This document shows, one piece after another, positions 25,691 to 34,812 of a stretch of 64,000 nt of DNA. The notes under the pieces are model-generated. The model did no database searches, was not told the DNA's origin, and was given only the letters and a program-made list of their open reading frames with translations. The DNA comes from Neobacillus sp. WH10. GTDB taxonomy: Bacteria > Bacillota > Bacilli > Bacillales > Cytobacillaceae. A program made the position numbers and the translations under genes. Each line of letters begins with the position of its first letter. Position 1 is the stretch's first letter. The stretch lies in the NCBI RefSeq assembly GCF_030123405.1, contig NZ_CP126110.1, positions 1,054,001-1,118,000 of the forward strand. The letters are read 5' to 3'.

Positions 25691-27094
25691 ATGTTAGAGA
25701 TAACTTTTGATTTGGATTACAGGAGTGGGAAACCGTTATATATACAACTCTATAACTTTTTCAAAAATGAAATTCAAGCAGGAAAAATTGACCCCGGGGA
25801 AAAGCTGCCCTCAAAAAGGAAACTCGCTCTTTATCTAGGAGTCAGTCAAAATACGATTGAAACAGCGTACGAACAATTACTTGCAGAAGGATATGTAGAA
25901 AGTGTGGAGAGGAAGGGTATCTACGTGAAGGAACTCAATCGAGATTTGTTTCTTCACGTTAACGATGTCTTAAATACCACGAAAGAAATAAATGAAGAAG
26001 CAAGGGAGCAATATTTATTTGATTTTAGTCAGGGAAATATAGCGCTTGAACATTTTCCGTATACTATTTGGAGAAAGTTAACGATTCAGAGTCTATATGA
26101 AGAAAAAAGCTCCTATTTTTTAAATGGCGAACCTCAAGGAGAATTAACGCTCAGAGAGGAAATAGCTAAATACTTGTATCAATCAAGAGGCGTAAGATGT
26201 TCGGCCAATCAAATTATTATCGGTGCCGGAACGCAATATTTAATTGCTTTCTTAACGATGATCATAGGGAGAGATGCGGTTTATTCAATGGAGGAACCGG
26301 GATTTCATCGAACAAGGGATGCTTTTAAAGACCAAGGAGTTACATTAAAACCAATCCTACTTGATCAAGACGGGATTGATTTAAAACACTTATATGACAG
26401 TAATGCAAATGTAACATATGTAACTCCCTCTCACCAATTTCCAAATGGAATGGTTATGCCGATTACAAGAAGAATGGAATTATTAAAATGGGCGGAGGAA
26501 AAGGGACGATATATCATTGAAGACGATTATGATGGTGAATTCAGATATAAGGGAAAACCAATCCCGTCCTTACAAGGGTTAGACAATAACGGTAAAGTCA
26601 TCTATTTAGGGACCTTTTCAAAATCTTTGATTCCTTCGATACGCATTAGTTATATGGTATTACCCAATAGCTTACTTGAAAAATACAGCCAGCATTTTAC
26701 CATCTACAAGCAGACTGTATCTCGATTGCATCAACATACGCTATGGCAATTTATGATCAATGGGCATTGGGAAAGGCATTTAAATAAAATGAGAACCGTC
26801 TATCGGAAGAAGCAAAATACATTGATCAGCTCAATTGAAAATTATATGGGTCGACAAGCCACCATTATTGGAGATGACGCAGGCTTACACATTTTATTAA
26901 GCCTGCAAAATCATATGCCAGAAATAGAACTAATTGAAAGGGCTAAAGAAAATAAAGTAAAAGTGTATCCAACCTCTGTTTATTATGAGAATAATCATCC
27001 TGAACAAAAGCCGATGATCCTATTAGGTTTTGGTGGTTTAACTGAGAATCAAATAGAGCTAGGAATTCGATTATTAAAAGAAGCGTGGGGATGA
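25691..27094 (+). CDS. MocR/PdxR-family transcriptional regulator (467 aa)
   Basis: GntR-type winged helix at the N-terminus (about 1-75; KRKLALYLGVSQNTIETAYEQL) fused to a class I aminotransferase-like domain. The PLP-lysine context GTFSKSLIPSIRISYMV is present, as is EDDYDGEFRY. Such regulators sense PLP or amino compounds. ATG 25691 follows GGGAGGG. Divergent from a GNAT gene, which may be the controlled target. Confidence 0.9.
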   Translation: MLEITFDLDYRSGKPLYIQLYNFFKNEIQAGKIDPGEKLPSKRKLALYLGVSQNTIETAYEQLLAEGYVESVERKGIYVKELNRDLFLHVNDVLNTTKEINEEAREQYLFDFSQGNIALEHFPYTIWRKLTIQSLYEEKSSYFLNGEPQGELTLREEIAKYLYQSRGVRCSANQIIIGAGTQYLIAFLTMIIGRDAVYSMEEPGFHRTRDAFKDQGVTLKPILLDQDGIDLKHLYDSNANVTYVTPSHQFPNGMVMPITRRMELLKWAEEKGRYIIEDDYDGEFRYKGKPIPSLQGLDNNGKVIYLGTFSKSLIPSIRISYMVLPNSLLEKYSQHFTIYKQTVSRLHQHTLWQFMINGHWERHLNKMRTVYRKKQNTLISSIENYMGRQATIIGDDAGLHILLSLQNHMPEIELIERAKENKVKVYPTSVYYENNHPEQKPMILLGFGGLTENQIELGIRLLKEAWG

Positions 27095-27220
27095 AAAAAT
27101 AGGTTTGTTGCTCGTACTATTAGTTTTGAGTTTTTAATTGAGCCCGTTTTTGGAAGATCAAAAGGATGAAACTAAGTTGTATTTACTTAAGCACTATTTT
27201 CTGATTATCGTTTATCCCTA

Positions 27221-27675
27221 ATGAAGGCCAAATCAGGTTGGATTTCCTCTCGAAAAGTTCTTCATTGTCCTTATGAAGGCCAAATCAGGTTGGATTCATT
27301 CACGAAAATGCCTTCATCGCCCTAATGAAGGCCAAATCGGTTTGATTTTTTCACGAAACTTCATCGCCCTAATGAAGGCCAAATCGTGTTTGATTTTTTC
27401 ACGAAAATGCCTTCATCGCCCTAATGAAGGCCAAATCGTGTTTGATTTTTTCACGAAAATGCCTTCATTGCCATATGAAGGCCAAATCGATTTGGATTTT
27501 CTCACGAAAATGCCTTCATTGCCATATGAAGGCCAAATCGATTTGATTTTTTCACAAAAATGCCTTCATCGCCCTGATGAAGGCCAAATCGTGTTTGATT
27601 TTTTCACGAAAATGCCTTCATCGTCCTAATGAAGGCCAAATCGATTTGGATTTACTCACAAAAAGTCCTTCATCA
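27221..27675. repeat. Tandem array of 51-52-bp hairpin units (9 copies)
   Basis: ATGAAGGCCAAATC recurs at 27221, 27273, 27325, 27372, 27424, 27475, 27526, 27577 and 27629. Most junctions form the inverted repeat GCCTTCAT-n7-ATGAAGGC, so the region could fold as a series of hairpins. A frame reading MPSLPYEGQI repeatedly is an artefact of the period. No CRISPR repeat/spacer pattern. It fills the gap 27095-27700 together with about 125 bp of plain sequence. Confidence 0.95.
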
Positions 27676-27700
27676 AATAATTTTAAATGTACCTAAAAAT

Positions 27701-28174
27701 TTAGTCCCATATCAATGGTCTCTCTAAACCGACCATTCGTAAGTATTGTAAGAATTGTCCTGTATGAACCGCATCATGGTAGGCAATCCGTAAAAGCATA
27801 TCACCTAAATATCGCTGATAGCCAACGTCGCTTCGATCAATAAGTTGAGACTCTAACTCCTTAGCTGTAAGGGATTGAACATATGAAATAAAATCATCAA
27901 AATACGGTTTCGATAGTTCAATCTCTTTTTCAACAGATTGGATAGGTTCTTGATCGAATGGTGCAGGTATTTCTTCTTTAACTGACCCACTATTTCTTAA
28001 AACCATATGATAATAGAAACTTGCACTCCATACATGACGTATCATTTCCCCAAAGGTCAACGCCTCTTTATCGGGTCGCCAGTCAATCCAGCTATCAGGA
28101 AGCGATCTCCATAATATAATAGAGCGCCGGCGGGTTTCTTTTAAATTCAATATAATAAGATCAATTGCATTCAT
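27701..28174 (-). CDS. DinB/YfiT-like metal-binding four-helix protein (157 aa)
   Basis: DinB superfamily protein, a four-helix bundle with a His-based metal site; roles include thiol transfer. His residues sit in IRHVWSASFYYH and AYHDAVHTGQFLQYLR, consistent with the metal triad. ATG 28174 follows AAGGAGG; the longer upstream reading has no site. Divergent from the ArsR-type regulator, which probably controls it. Confidence 0.82.
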   Translation of the reverse strand: MNAIDLIILNLKETRRRSIILWRSLPDSWIDWRPDKEALTFGEMIRHVWSASFYYHMVLRNSGSVKEEIPAPFDQEPIQSVEKEIELSKPYFDDFISYVQSLTAKELESQLIDRSDVGYQRYLGDMLLRIAYHDAVHTGQFLQYLRMVGLERPLIWD

Positions 28175-28241
28175 ACTAAATTCCTCCTTGTTATCATTCG
28201 GTATCATTGTAATAAAAATACATTTAGGGTAACATCGAAAT

Positions 28242-28946
28242 ATGAATGTATATCCGAATTTTTCATATATTGCAAAACTAATGGCTGAACCGACAAGAGC
28301 CACCATTTTAGATTGTCTAATGAATGGTCAAGCATTTCCGGCTAGTGAATTAGCTTATATGGCGAAAGTATCACATCCAACGATTAGTTCCCATCTTGCT
28401 AAACTGGTTGAAGGGAATTTACTTGTTATGGAACATTACGGTCGACACCGCTATTATCGACTTGCTAGTAAGGAAGTAGCAGAAGTGATCGAAAAGTTAG
28501 GAACAATCGCACCACCAGTTGAAATTCGATCATTACGACAGTCTAGCCAATTGAAGCAGGTCCGTTTTGGCCGAACTTGTTATGATCATCTTGCAGGAGA
28601 ACTTGGTGTAAAAGTAACCGAAGCCCTAATTGAAAAAGAAATAGTATATCTTGAGGATGGTTTATACGCTGTAACAAAGAAAGGAAGAAAGTGGTTTCTT
28701 CAATTTGGAATTAATATTGATGAAGCAAATACAAAAAGGAGGATATTTGCAAAGCCCTGTCTTGATTGGAGTGAGAGACGCTATCATATTTCTGGCTGGT
28801 TAGGGTCGACAATTGCAACTCGTTTTTTTGAAAACAGATGGATTATAAAAACAGAAAAGACCCGTGCTGTTCAACTTACACCAAAAGGAATAGATGCATT
28901 AAAAAATCATTTTGGTATTACGATTGAAAAGGATAGAATAAATTGA
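28242..28946 (+). CDS. ArsR-family winged-helix transcriptional regulator (234 aa)
   Basis: The N-terminal HTH_20/ArsR domain (about 8-85) includes EPTRATILDCLMNGQAFPAS and KVSHPTISSHLAKLVEGNL. A C-terminal region of about 140 residues contains Cys at KPCLDWSERRYHISGWLG, typical of the larger ArsR-like proteins of Bacillus. The ligand is unknown. It is divergent from the DinB gene and ends at a hairpin terminator. Confidence 0.85.
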   Translation: MNVYPNFSYIAKLMAEPTRATILDCLMNGQAFPASELAYMAKVSHPTISSHLAKLVEGNLLVMEHYGRHRYYRLASKEVAEVIEKLGTIAPPVEIRSLRQSSQLKQVRFGRTCYDHLAGELGVKVTEALIEKEIVYLEDGLYAVTKKGRKWFLQFGINIDEANTKRRIFAKPCLDWSERRYHISGWLGSTIATRFFENRWIIKTEKTRAVQLTPKGIDALKNHFGITIEKDRIN

Positions 28947-28955
28947 TTTTACTAG

Positions 28956-28982
28956 AAAAGCCTGTCAATTGACGGGCTTTTC
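28956..28982 (+). terminator. Rho-independent terminator
   Basis: AAAAGCC-tGTCAATTGACg-GGCTTTT forms an almost perfect palindrome after the ArsR-family gene. Confidence 0.8.
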
Positions 28983-29115
28983 AATTAATAAAACTTTTTT
29001 TGTTTATTTTAACATAAATATCCAACTTATCTTAGGGTTTAGTAAATAAATGGAATTATGAGCCCGGATTACATATAATGAATACTACAAAATACTGAAG
29101 GTTTCTGGAGGATGT

Positions 29116-30186
29116 ATGGCGAACAAAACGATTGTGTTTACTGGCGGCGGTTCGGCGGGTCATGTCACCCCAAATATTGCGATTATCAATGAATTGGGCA
29201 CAGATTGGGCGATTCAATATATTGGTTCTAAAAAGGGGATTGAAAAAGAGCTAATAAGGAAAATAAATATCCCCTATTATGGGATTAGCAGTGGGAAACT
29301 TAGAAGATATATAGACTTTGAAAACTTTGTCGATCTTTTCAGGGTGATGAAAGGATGTATGGAGGCACGGAAGATTTTAAAGAAACTGAAACCTGATCTT
29401 GTGTTCTCTAAAGGTGGTTTTGTTTCAGTCCCGGTTATTATTGCTGCTAAATCATTAAGAATCCCGATCTTTATCCATGAAAGTGATATGACACCTGGAT
29501 TAGCTAATAAAATTTCGCAAAGGTTTGCTACAAAAATATTTACCTCTTTTGAAGAGACGAAGAAATTTTTTCCGAAAAATAAAACAATGGTTATTGGTTC
29601 GCCGATTAGAAGAGAAGTTTTCAACGGTTCGAGGGAAAAAGGTAGGAAGTTCCTTGGCTTTCACTTAAACCTTCCCATCTTGACCATAATGGGTGGCAGT
29701 TTAGGTGCCAAGAAAATTAATGAGGCAGTTAGGGAGTCATTAAATCAGCTAACTGAAAGGTATCAAATTGTGCATTTATGCGGTAAGGGCAATATAGATA
29801 CCAATTTTTCTAACGTTCCCGGATATAGGCAATTTGAATATGTTCATGAAGAACTGCCAGATATTTTAGCTGCTACAGATTTTGTTATTACAAGAGGCGG
29901 TTCCAATGCTATTTTTGAATTTTTAGCATTAAATATCCCGATGCTAATTATCCCCTTAAGTTTACAACAAAGCAGGGGCGACCAAATTTTAAACGCTAAG
30001 GCTTTCGAAGAAAAGGGGTACTCCCTTACTTTAGAGGAAGAGAATCTAACTAGTGAATCTTTAGTAAATTATATAGAGACAGTTAAGAAAAGAAGCAACG
30101 AAATTCGAAGGAACATGAAACGCTCACGAAAAGGGGAGGCATTGCAAACTCTTGTAAATGAAATTAATAAAACTTCATTAACTTAA
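29116..30186 (+). CDS. murG: MurG-type UDP-GlcNAc:lipid I transferase, isolated copy (356 aa)
   Basis: GT28 glycosyltransferase with [15 protein letters not shown] (N-terminal glycine loop), [34 protein letters not shown] and [12 protein letters not shown] (UDP-GlcNAc site). MurG makes lipid II on the inner face of the membrane. It lies outside any mur/dcw gene cluster, so it is probably a second copy, as in some Bacillus cereus-group strains. GGAGG precedes the ATG. Whether it serves normal, sporulation or stress wall synthesis is unknown. Confidence 0.88.
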   Translation: MANKTIVFTGGGSAGHVTPNIAIINELGTDWAIQYIGSKKGIEKELIRKINIPYYGISSGKLRRYIDFENFVDLFRVMKGCMEARKILKKLKPDLVFSKGGFVSVPVIIAAKSLRIPIFIHESDMTPGLANKISQRFATKIFTSFEETKKFFPKNKTMVIGSPIRREVFNGSREKGRKFLGFHLNLPILTIMGGSLGAKKINEAVRESLNQLTERYQIVHLCGKGNIDTNFSNVPGYRQFEYVHEELPDILAATDFVITRGGSNAIFEFLALNIPMLIIPLSLQQSRGDQILNAKAFEEKGYSLTLEEENLTSESLVNYIETVKKRSNEIRRNMKRSRKGEALQTLVNEINKTSLT

Positions 30187-30219
30187 TCTTAAAAACGTTT
30201 ATTTTGGTGGGAATTTATA

Positions 30220-30487
30220 ATGCTACTTCATTTTAGTGAGAATCCGAATAATAAAGTTTATACCTCAAACGACTGAAGGTATGCCTTCTGTGGTCTGGGC
30301 GATTGATGAAGAGCACTCTGTCAATTATTACTTCCCAAGAGATTGCCCCCTTGTAATCTATTTAAAGTCAAACAATATCAGTGCGGACGACGAAAAGTTA
30401 GAATCATATATCAAAGGCAAGGATTCGTTAGCTAGCGAAATTGAGAGAAAAGCAGTAGCTTGGTATCAAACTGTGAAAAATATATAG
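30220..30487 (+). pseudogene. Frameshifted and truncated DUF6886-like gene
   Basis: The ATG at 30220 begins LLHFSENPN, the usual DUF6886 start, but then hits a stop. Skipping one base at about 30250 gives continuous sequence IKFIPQTTEGMPSVVWAIDEEH and FPRDCP, also typical. The family is about 170 residues; this copy stops after about 90. Hence one frameshift plus a 3' truncation. It follows murG by 33 nt. Confidence 0.7.
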
Positions 30488-30504
30488 GAACGATGAAAAG
30501 TTAT

Positions 30505-30530
30505 GGCTGTTGATCCAGCCTATTTTTTTT
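30505..30530 (+). terminator. Rho-independent terminator
   Basis: GGCTG-ttgatc-CAGCC followed by TATTTTTTTT, ending the murG/DUF6886 unit. Confidence 0.85.
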
Positions 30531-30615
30531 GAATAAATTAGGATAATATTGGATTTTGGTGTAGCTTGAATATTATACTAATTATGGATCATTTTAACCA
30601 TGAGGAGGATGGCAA

Positions 30616-31266
30616 GTGGCAACCATCGATTTACAGAAAAAAAGTGTAAAGATTGTTTTGGAAAAGAAGAATCTAGCAGCGGTAACGGCAAGAGTAGGGT
30701 TGGTTTTAGATATTACGGGGTCTATGAGAACCTTGTATAAGAATGGTACGGTTCAAAAAGTAGTTGAGCGAATATTAGCGATTGCCTCTCAGTTTGATGA
30801 TGATGGTGTGTTAGATGTATGGGTTTATGATAATGAGTTTTCTAGATTAAAGCCTGTTACAGAGAGAGATTTTGATGGTTATGTGGACCGAATTATTCTT
30901 GAGGACGAGTTAGTACATAAATTCGGCAGAAATGATGAACCTCCTGTGATGAAGGACGTTTTAAGAAAGTATCTTGAAGAGGATCCAAGCAAGGATCCCG
31001 TATATATAGTTTTTATCAACGATGGGGGCTGCAAAAAATCAATAAAGCCTATAATTGAAAGCTCGGCAAAACATCCGGTATTTTGGCAGTTTGTTGGAAT
31101 TGGCAATGGCAATTTTGATTTTCTGAGTAAAATAGATACCTTGGAAGGAAGAGTAGTAGATAACGCAAACTTCTTGCATATTGAAGAAATCGAGAAGATT
31201 TCTGATGATCAGCTATATAATTCTTTATTAAATGAATTTCCGAGCTGGTTAAAGGAAGCAAAGTAA
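30616..31266 (+). CDS. TerF-like VWA domain protein (216 aa)
   Basis: von Willebrand A domain of the TerF/TerY type: GLVLDITGSMRTLYKNGTVQ carries the MIDAS (D-x-T-G-S), followed by QFDDDGVLDVWVYDNEF, the family-typical PVFWQFVGIGNGNFDFL and DNANFLHIEE. No other ter genes are adjacent. GTG 30616 has AGGAGG at good spacing. The stop is directly followed, in frame, by a 31-codon ORF. Confidence 0.85.
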   Translation: MATIDLQKKSVKIVLEKKNLAAVTARVGLVLDITGSMRTLYKNGTVQKVVERILAIASQFDDDGVLDVWVYDNEFSRLKPVTERDFDGYVDRIILEDELVHKFGRNDEPPVMKDVLRKYLEEDPSKDPVYIVFINDGGCKKSIKPIIESSAKHPVFWQFVGIGNGNFDFLSKIDTLEGRVVDNANFLHIEEIEKISDDQLYNSLLNEFPSWLKEAK

Positions 31267-31362
31267 ATGGGGATAGTTACTACTGATAAAGTGGAGCAGG
31301 AATCATCTAGGGAGTCAGAACCGAAGAGGCAGGGCTTTTGGGGCAAATTATTTGGCCGGTAA
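31267..31362 (+). CDS. 31-codon in-frame tail or micro-ORF after the VWA gene
   Basis: Begins with ATG immediately after the TAA of the VWA gene, in the same frame, and ends GFWGKLFGR, a basic/aromatic tail seen at C-termini of some envelope proteins. It has no ribosome site of its own. It may be a former C-terminal extension cut off by a nonsense mutation, or a coupled micropeptide. Confidence 0.3.
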   Translation: MGIVTTDKVEQESSRESEPKRQGFWGKLFGR

Positions 31363-31562
31363 ACTAAAGCGATTAATTGAATAAAAAATTATTTTCAAGA
31401 AATACATCACTATCCATGCAAATCTAAGACTCGAAAAACAAATTTTTAACATAATAAAACAAGGCTATTTCCCTACCACAACATTGGATGATATGGTGTT
31501 TTTTGTATATGAATTCAAATATACGCTGTGAAAAGTTGGGTCAATGATCGGGGGTATAAAGT

Positions 31563-32246
31563 TTGCGACATATTTTAATAGTGGACGATGATAAGGAAAT
31601 TGTTCAATTGATCGCGATTTATTTACAAAATGAAGGGTATAAAATTTCGAAAGCTTTCAATGGTGAAGAGGCTCTAACTTTGTTTGAGAAAGAAAAGATA
31701 GACTTGATTGTATTGGATGTGATGATGCCGAAAGCGGATGGATTGGAAGTATGCAGAATATTACGTGCCAAGCATCATGTTCCGATTATGATGGTTAGTG
31801 CCAAGACAGAGGATATGGACAAAATAAATGGTTTAATGAGCGGGGCTGACGACTATTTAACAAAACCATTCAATCCGTTGGAGTTAGTAGCCCGAGTTAA
31901 AACGTTGATTCGCAGGGCCTATTTATATCAAGAAGAACAGAACGATGACGAGATGATCAAGATGGGAAGCCTTGAGGTAAATAAAACCTTTCATACAGTA
32001 AAAGTAAATGGGTGTCCGATATCATTAACTTCAAAAGAGTTTGCGATTCTTTATATCATGGTTTCGAATTTAGGCAGGGTGTTTAGCAGTGAAGAAATCT
32101 TTGAACTAGTATGGAAGGAAACCTATTATTCTGCAAATAATACGGTGATGGTACATATCAGTAATTTACGCGAAAAGCTGGAAAAAGAACTAGGTTATAA
32201 ATTAATCAAAACAATCTGGGGAGTGGGGTATAAAATTGATGGATAA
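31563..32246 (+). CDS. OmpR/VanR-type response regulator (227 aa)
   Basis: Receiver domain (about 1-115) with acidic pocket DDD, phospho-Asp in IVLDVMMP and conserved Lys in LTKPF; winged-helix DNA-binding domain with SLTSKEFAILYIMV and KTIWGVGYKID. TTG start. The stop overlaps the kinase gene start. Likely controls the D,D-carboxypeptidase gene downstream. Confidence 0.92.
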   Translation: MRHILIVDDDKEIVQLIAIYLQNEGYKISKAFNGEEALTLFEKEKIDLIVLDVMMPKADGLEVCRILRAKHHVPIMMVSAKTEDMDKINGLMSGADDYLTKPFNPLELVARVKTLIRRAYLYQEEQNDDEMIKMGSLEVNKTFHTVKVNGCPISLTSKEFAILYIMVSNLGRVFSSEEIFELVWKETYYSANNTVMVHISNLREKLEKELGYKLIKTIWGVGYKIDG

Positions 32247-33342
32247 ATACTCAACTTCCATTTATGCCAGATTACTTTCTTATTTATTATTTAGTCTGTT
32301 CGGTGCCGGAATTTCAACAGTAATACTAGGATTTATTATTCGTTTTATATATATATACATACCTTTACCGCTAGAATTAAATTATTTATACGCCAATATG
32401 AGGGATACCTATGGATTTTGGTACTTATTCTTTATTGGTACAATTATTTTGACGGTCATCTATTATGCCTTAGCAATCAAAAATATGGCATCGTACTTTA
32501 AGATAATCAGCCGTTCCGTAGATGAAATTTCGAAAGGTCGTCTTGATATAGAGATCCCGATTTGGAAACATGGGGGATTAAGTCCGCTGGCACAAAACAT
32601 AAATCAAATGAAGGAACAGTTAGAGGCGTTAATTGAAGATGAAAAGAAGGCGACACAATCAAAAAATGAGCTGGTGACGAATGTGTCGCACGATTTAAGG
32701 ACGCCGTTAACATCGATCATCGGCTATCTAGGCTTAATTGAGGGAGATCAATACAGAGATGAATTGGAGCTTCGTTATTTTGTCGATATTGCCTATGAAA
32801 AATCAATACGGCTCAATCGTATGGTCAACGACCTCTTTGAGTTTACCAAAATAAATAACCGTGATCTTGCCTTAAAGCTGTTACCTTTTAATTTAATAGA
32901 ACTTCTTAAACAGCTAGCGGCACAATTCCATCCTGAATTAATAAAGGCGGATATGGAGATAGAATTGAAAGCTTCTGCCGATGAAGTGATGATTGAGGCA
33001 GATCCTGATAAAATCATGAGGACATTTGAAAACCTTATTTCCAACGCAATTAAGTATGGAAATGCAGGAAAAAAGATTACTCTCGTTGTTGAGGAGCAAG
33101 GCGGGAACTCGGTAGTGAAGGTTATCAATTATGGGAAAGCGATTCCTGCAAAAGCTATTCCTTTTATATTTGATCGGATGTACCGAATAGAACAGTCAAG
33201 ATCAGAGGAAACGGGCGGTACAGGCCTTGGTCTAGCAATTGCAAAGGGAATTGTGGAACTGCATCAAGGAGAAATTATCGTTTCAAGTAATGAGGCGGAA
33301 ACGATATTTCAAGTTCAGTTGCCGTTGTCAACTATTCATTGA
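32239..33342 (+). CDS. VanS-like sensor histidine kinase (367 aa)
   Basis: Two membrane helices (about 11-38 and 57-79) flank a short extracellular loop, followed by HAMP, HisKA (NVSHDLRTPLTSIIGYL, phospho-His), and HATPase (NLISNAIKYG, TGLGLAIAKGIV). The short sensor loop matches VanS-type intramembrane sensing. ATG 32239 overlaps the regulator's stop. The pair may monitor cell-wall precursors, inferred from the neighbouring D,D-peptidase. Confidence 0.92.
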   Translation: MDKYSTSIYARLLSYLLFSLFGAGISTVILGFIIRFIYIYIPLPLELNYLYANMRDTYGFWYLFFIGTIILTVIYYALAIKNMASYFKIISRSVDEISKGRLDIEIPIWKHGGLSPLAQNINQMKEQLEALIEDEKKATQSKNELVTNVSHDLRTPLTSIIGYLGLIEGDQYRDELELRYFVDIAYEKSIRLNRMVNDLFEFTKINNRDLALKLLPFNLIELLKQLAAQFHPELIKADMEIELKASADEVMIEADPDKIMRTFENLISNAIKYGNAGKKITLVVEEQGGNSVVKVINYGKAIPAKAIPFIFDRMYRIEQSRSEETGGTGLGLAIAKGIVELHQGEIIVSSNEAETIFQVQLPLSTIH

Positions 33343-33361
33343 AGTGTATTTTAAACAACAC

Positions 33362-33388
33362 AAGACTGCGATTTTGCGGTCTTTTTCC
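33362..33388 (+). terminator. Rho-independent terminator
   Basis: AAGACTGC and GCGGTCTT pair over GATTTT-type loop, then TTTTT. It separates the two-component operon from the carboxypeptidase gene. Confidence 0.8.
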
Positions 33389-33403
33389 GTTTATAAAGTA
33401 ACC

Positions 33404-33436
33404 ATTAGGAATCCTTTAGGTTTTCTTAAGGTTTAA
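33404..33436 (+). promoter_or_regulatory. Three 11-bp direct repeats (response-regulator box)
   Basis: ATTAGG, TTTAGG and TTAAGG start at 33404, 33415 and 33426, exactly 11 bp apart. This is the spacing used by PhoB/VanR-type regulators. They lie about 65-95 bp before the D,D-carboxypeptidase start. Confidence 0.6.
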
Positions 33437-33499
33437 TTTCGTCTCACTTTAGAAATAATGGCTATATTTGCTATAAACCATTTTTCTAGGAGTGCTGTT

Positions 33500-34417
33500 A
33501 TGATGAAAATAAAACATGTGGTAATCGGTATGTTTTTTCTAATCTTAGTAGGTTATGGAAGTCAGTTAAACGGGATTAAAACTATCCTTGATCATTTCTC
33601 AAAACCTAAGATAGATTCGATAAACCTGAGTTCTCCCATTCAAGGCGAAGCCGCTATAGTTTTGGATTTGGATTCAGGAAAGGTGATCTATGAAAAAAAT
33701 GATCATAAAAAGCTGTATCCGGCAAGTACAACGAAAATTTTAACCGCATTATTGGCTGTTGAATATGGGAAAATAACTGATCGAATTACGGTTGGAAAAG
33801 AAGTGCAATTCAAAACTGAGGGTGAAAGCACAGCTTGGCTTAAAGAGGGCCAAGTTCTAACATTAAGGGAATTGTTGGCCGGTTTAATGCTTCCTTCCGG
33901 CAATGACGCTGCAAGAACCATCGCTGTATATATAGCGAAAAAACAAATGGATAATCCTCATGTTTCAGAAGAAAAGGCATTAAACTATTTTGTTTCAATG
34001 ATGAATAAAAAGGCGAAAGAAGTTGGAGCAAAAGATTCTCATTTTATGAATCCTCATGGGCTGCATCATCCTGACCATTATACAAACGCCTATGATTTAG
34101 GGTTAATTGCCAGCGTGGCAATGAAAAATCCAATGTTTAAAGAGATTGTAAGCAGGAAGATCTATTCAAATGAGGCCATTACCTATCAAAACCGTAATCA
34201 GCTGTTGGATTCAAACAGCCCATATTATTTTGAGGGGGCTAATGGGATAAAGACTGGCTTTACGGATGAGGCGGGCTATTGCCTTGTATCTTCAGCTGAA
34301 AGAAATGGAAAAAGATTAATGGCAGTAGTGTTAAAATCCGGCAAAAATAGTGTATGGAATGATTCAACAACATTATTAACGAACGGTTTTACCTCATCAG
34401 AATACGTGAAAAAATAA
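33500..34417 (+). CDS. D-alanyl-D-alanine carboxypeptidase, S11 family (305 aa)
   Basis: Serine peptidase that trims the terminal D-Ala of peptidoglycan side chains. The motifs STTK, SGN and KTG are all present in order. An N-terminal hydrophobic segment exports or anchors the protein; there is no clear C-terminal amphipathic PBP5 domain, so it is shorter than DacA. ATG 33500 follows AGGAGTG. It lies directly after the VanRS-like genes, with matching binding repeats, so it is probably their target. Confidence 0.9.
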   Translation: MMKIKHVVIGMFFLILVGYGSQLNGIKTILDHFSKPKIDSINLSSPIQGEAAIVLDLDSGKVIYEKNDHKKLYPASTTKILTALLAVEYGKITDRITVGKEVQFKTEGESTAWLKEGQVLTLRELLAGLMLPSGNDAARTIAVYIAKKQMDNPHVSEEKALNYFVSMMNKKAKEVGAKDSHFMNPHGLHHPDHYTNAYDLGLIASVAMKNPMFKEIVSRKIYSNEAITYQNRNQLLDSNSPYYFEGANGIKTGFTDEAGYCLVSSAERNGKRLMAVVLKSGKNSVWNDSTTLLTNGFTSSEYVKK

Positions 34418-34644
34418 TCGTGAATAATGGTTCGTTACCAACAGAGAGGTAGCGCATTTTTCCATTAGGTTCTTTTCTAAAAAATGTTAATTCACCTTGT
34501 TATGATCAAATTCTCTTTTGTTATAAAATATTTTTCAATAGGTTAATATATTCTTGATTAATCTTTATAAGAAAGAACAAGTTATGCCTTTATTGAAAAA
34601 TATTTCCAATAAAAAGTATCGAAAAAAATAATAGATTATTTTTT
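34418..34644. other. Intergenic region, no gene seen
   Basis: AT-rich gap between the carboxypeptidase and its distal terminator; no ribosome site with an open frame and no repeat was found. Confidence 0.5.
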
Positions 34645-34679
34645 CCCAATGCCGAAATGAATCCGGTATTGGGATTTTT
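34645..34679 (+). terminator. Hairpin terminator
   Basis: CCCAATGCCG and CCGGTATTGGG pair with one offset and are followed by ATTTTTA. Confidence 0.65.
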
Positions 34680-34812
34680 AATAGAGTAATCGAAATAATC
34701 CCTGGTAACTGACACACTATCAACCACTTTTTTCCCAATTATGCAGATAGATTTACCGTGATACAATATATTTTGAAAATTGAAACAAAATATATTATTA
34801 GGAGGCTTGGGA

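Noticed and set aside
27273..27629. Open frame of 118 codons with repeated MPSLPYEGQI peptides
   Set aside because: It is a by-product of the 51-52-bp tandem repeat; no ribosome site and no family.
27221..27675. CRISPR array
   Set aside because: Same reason: continuous tandem repeats without variable spacers.
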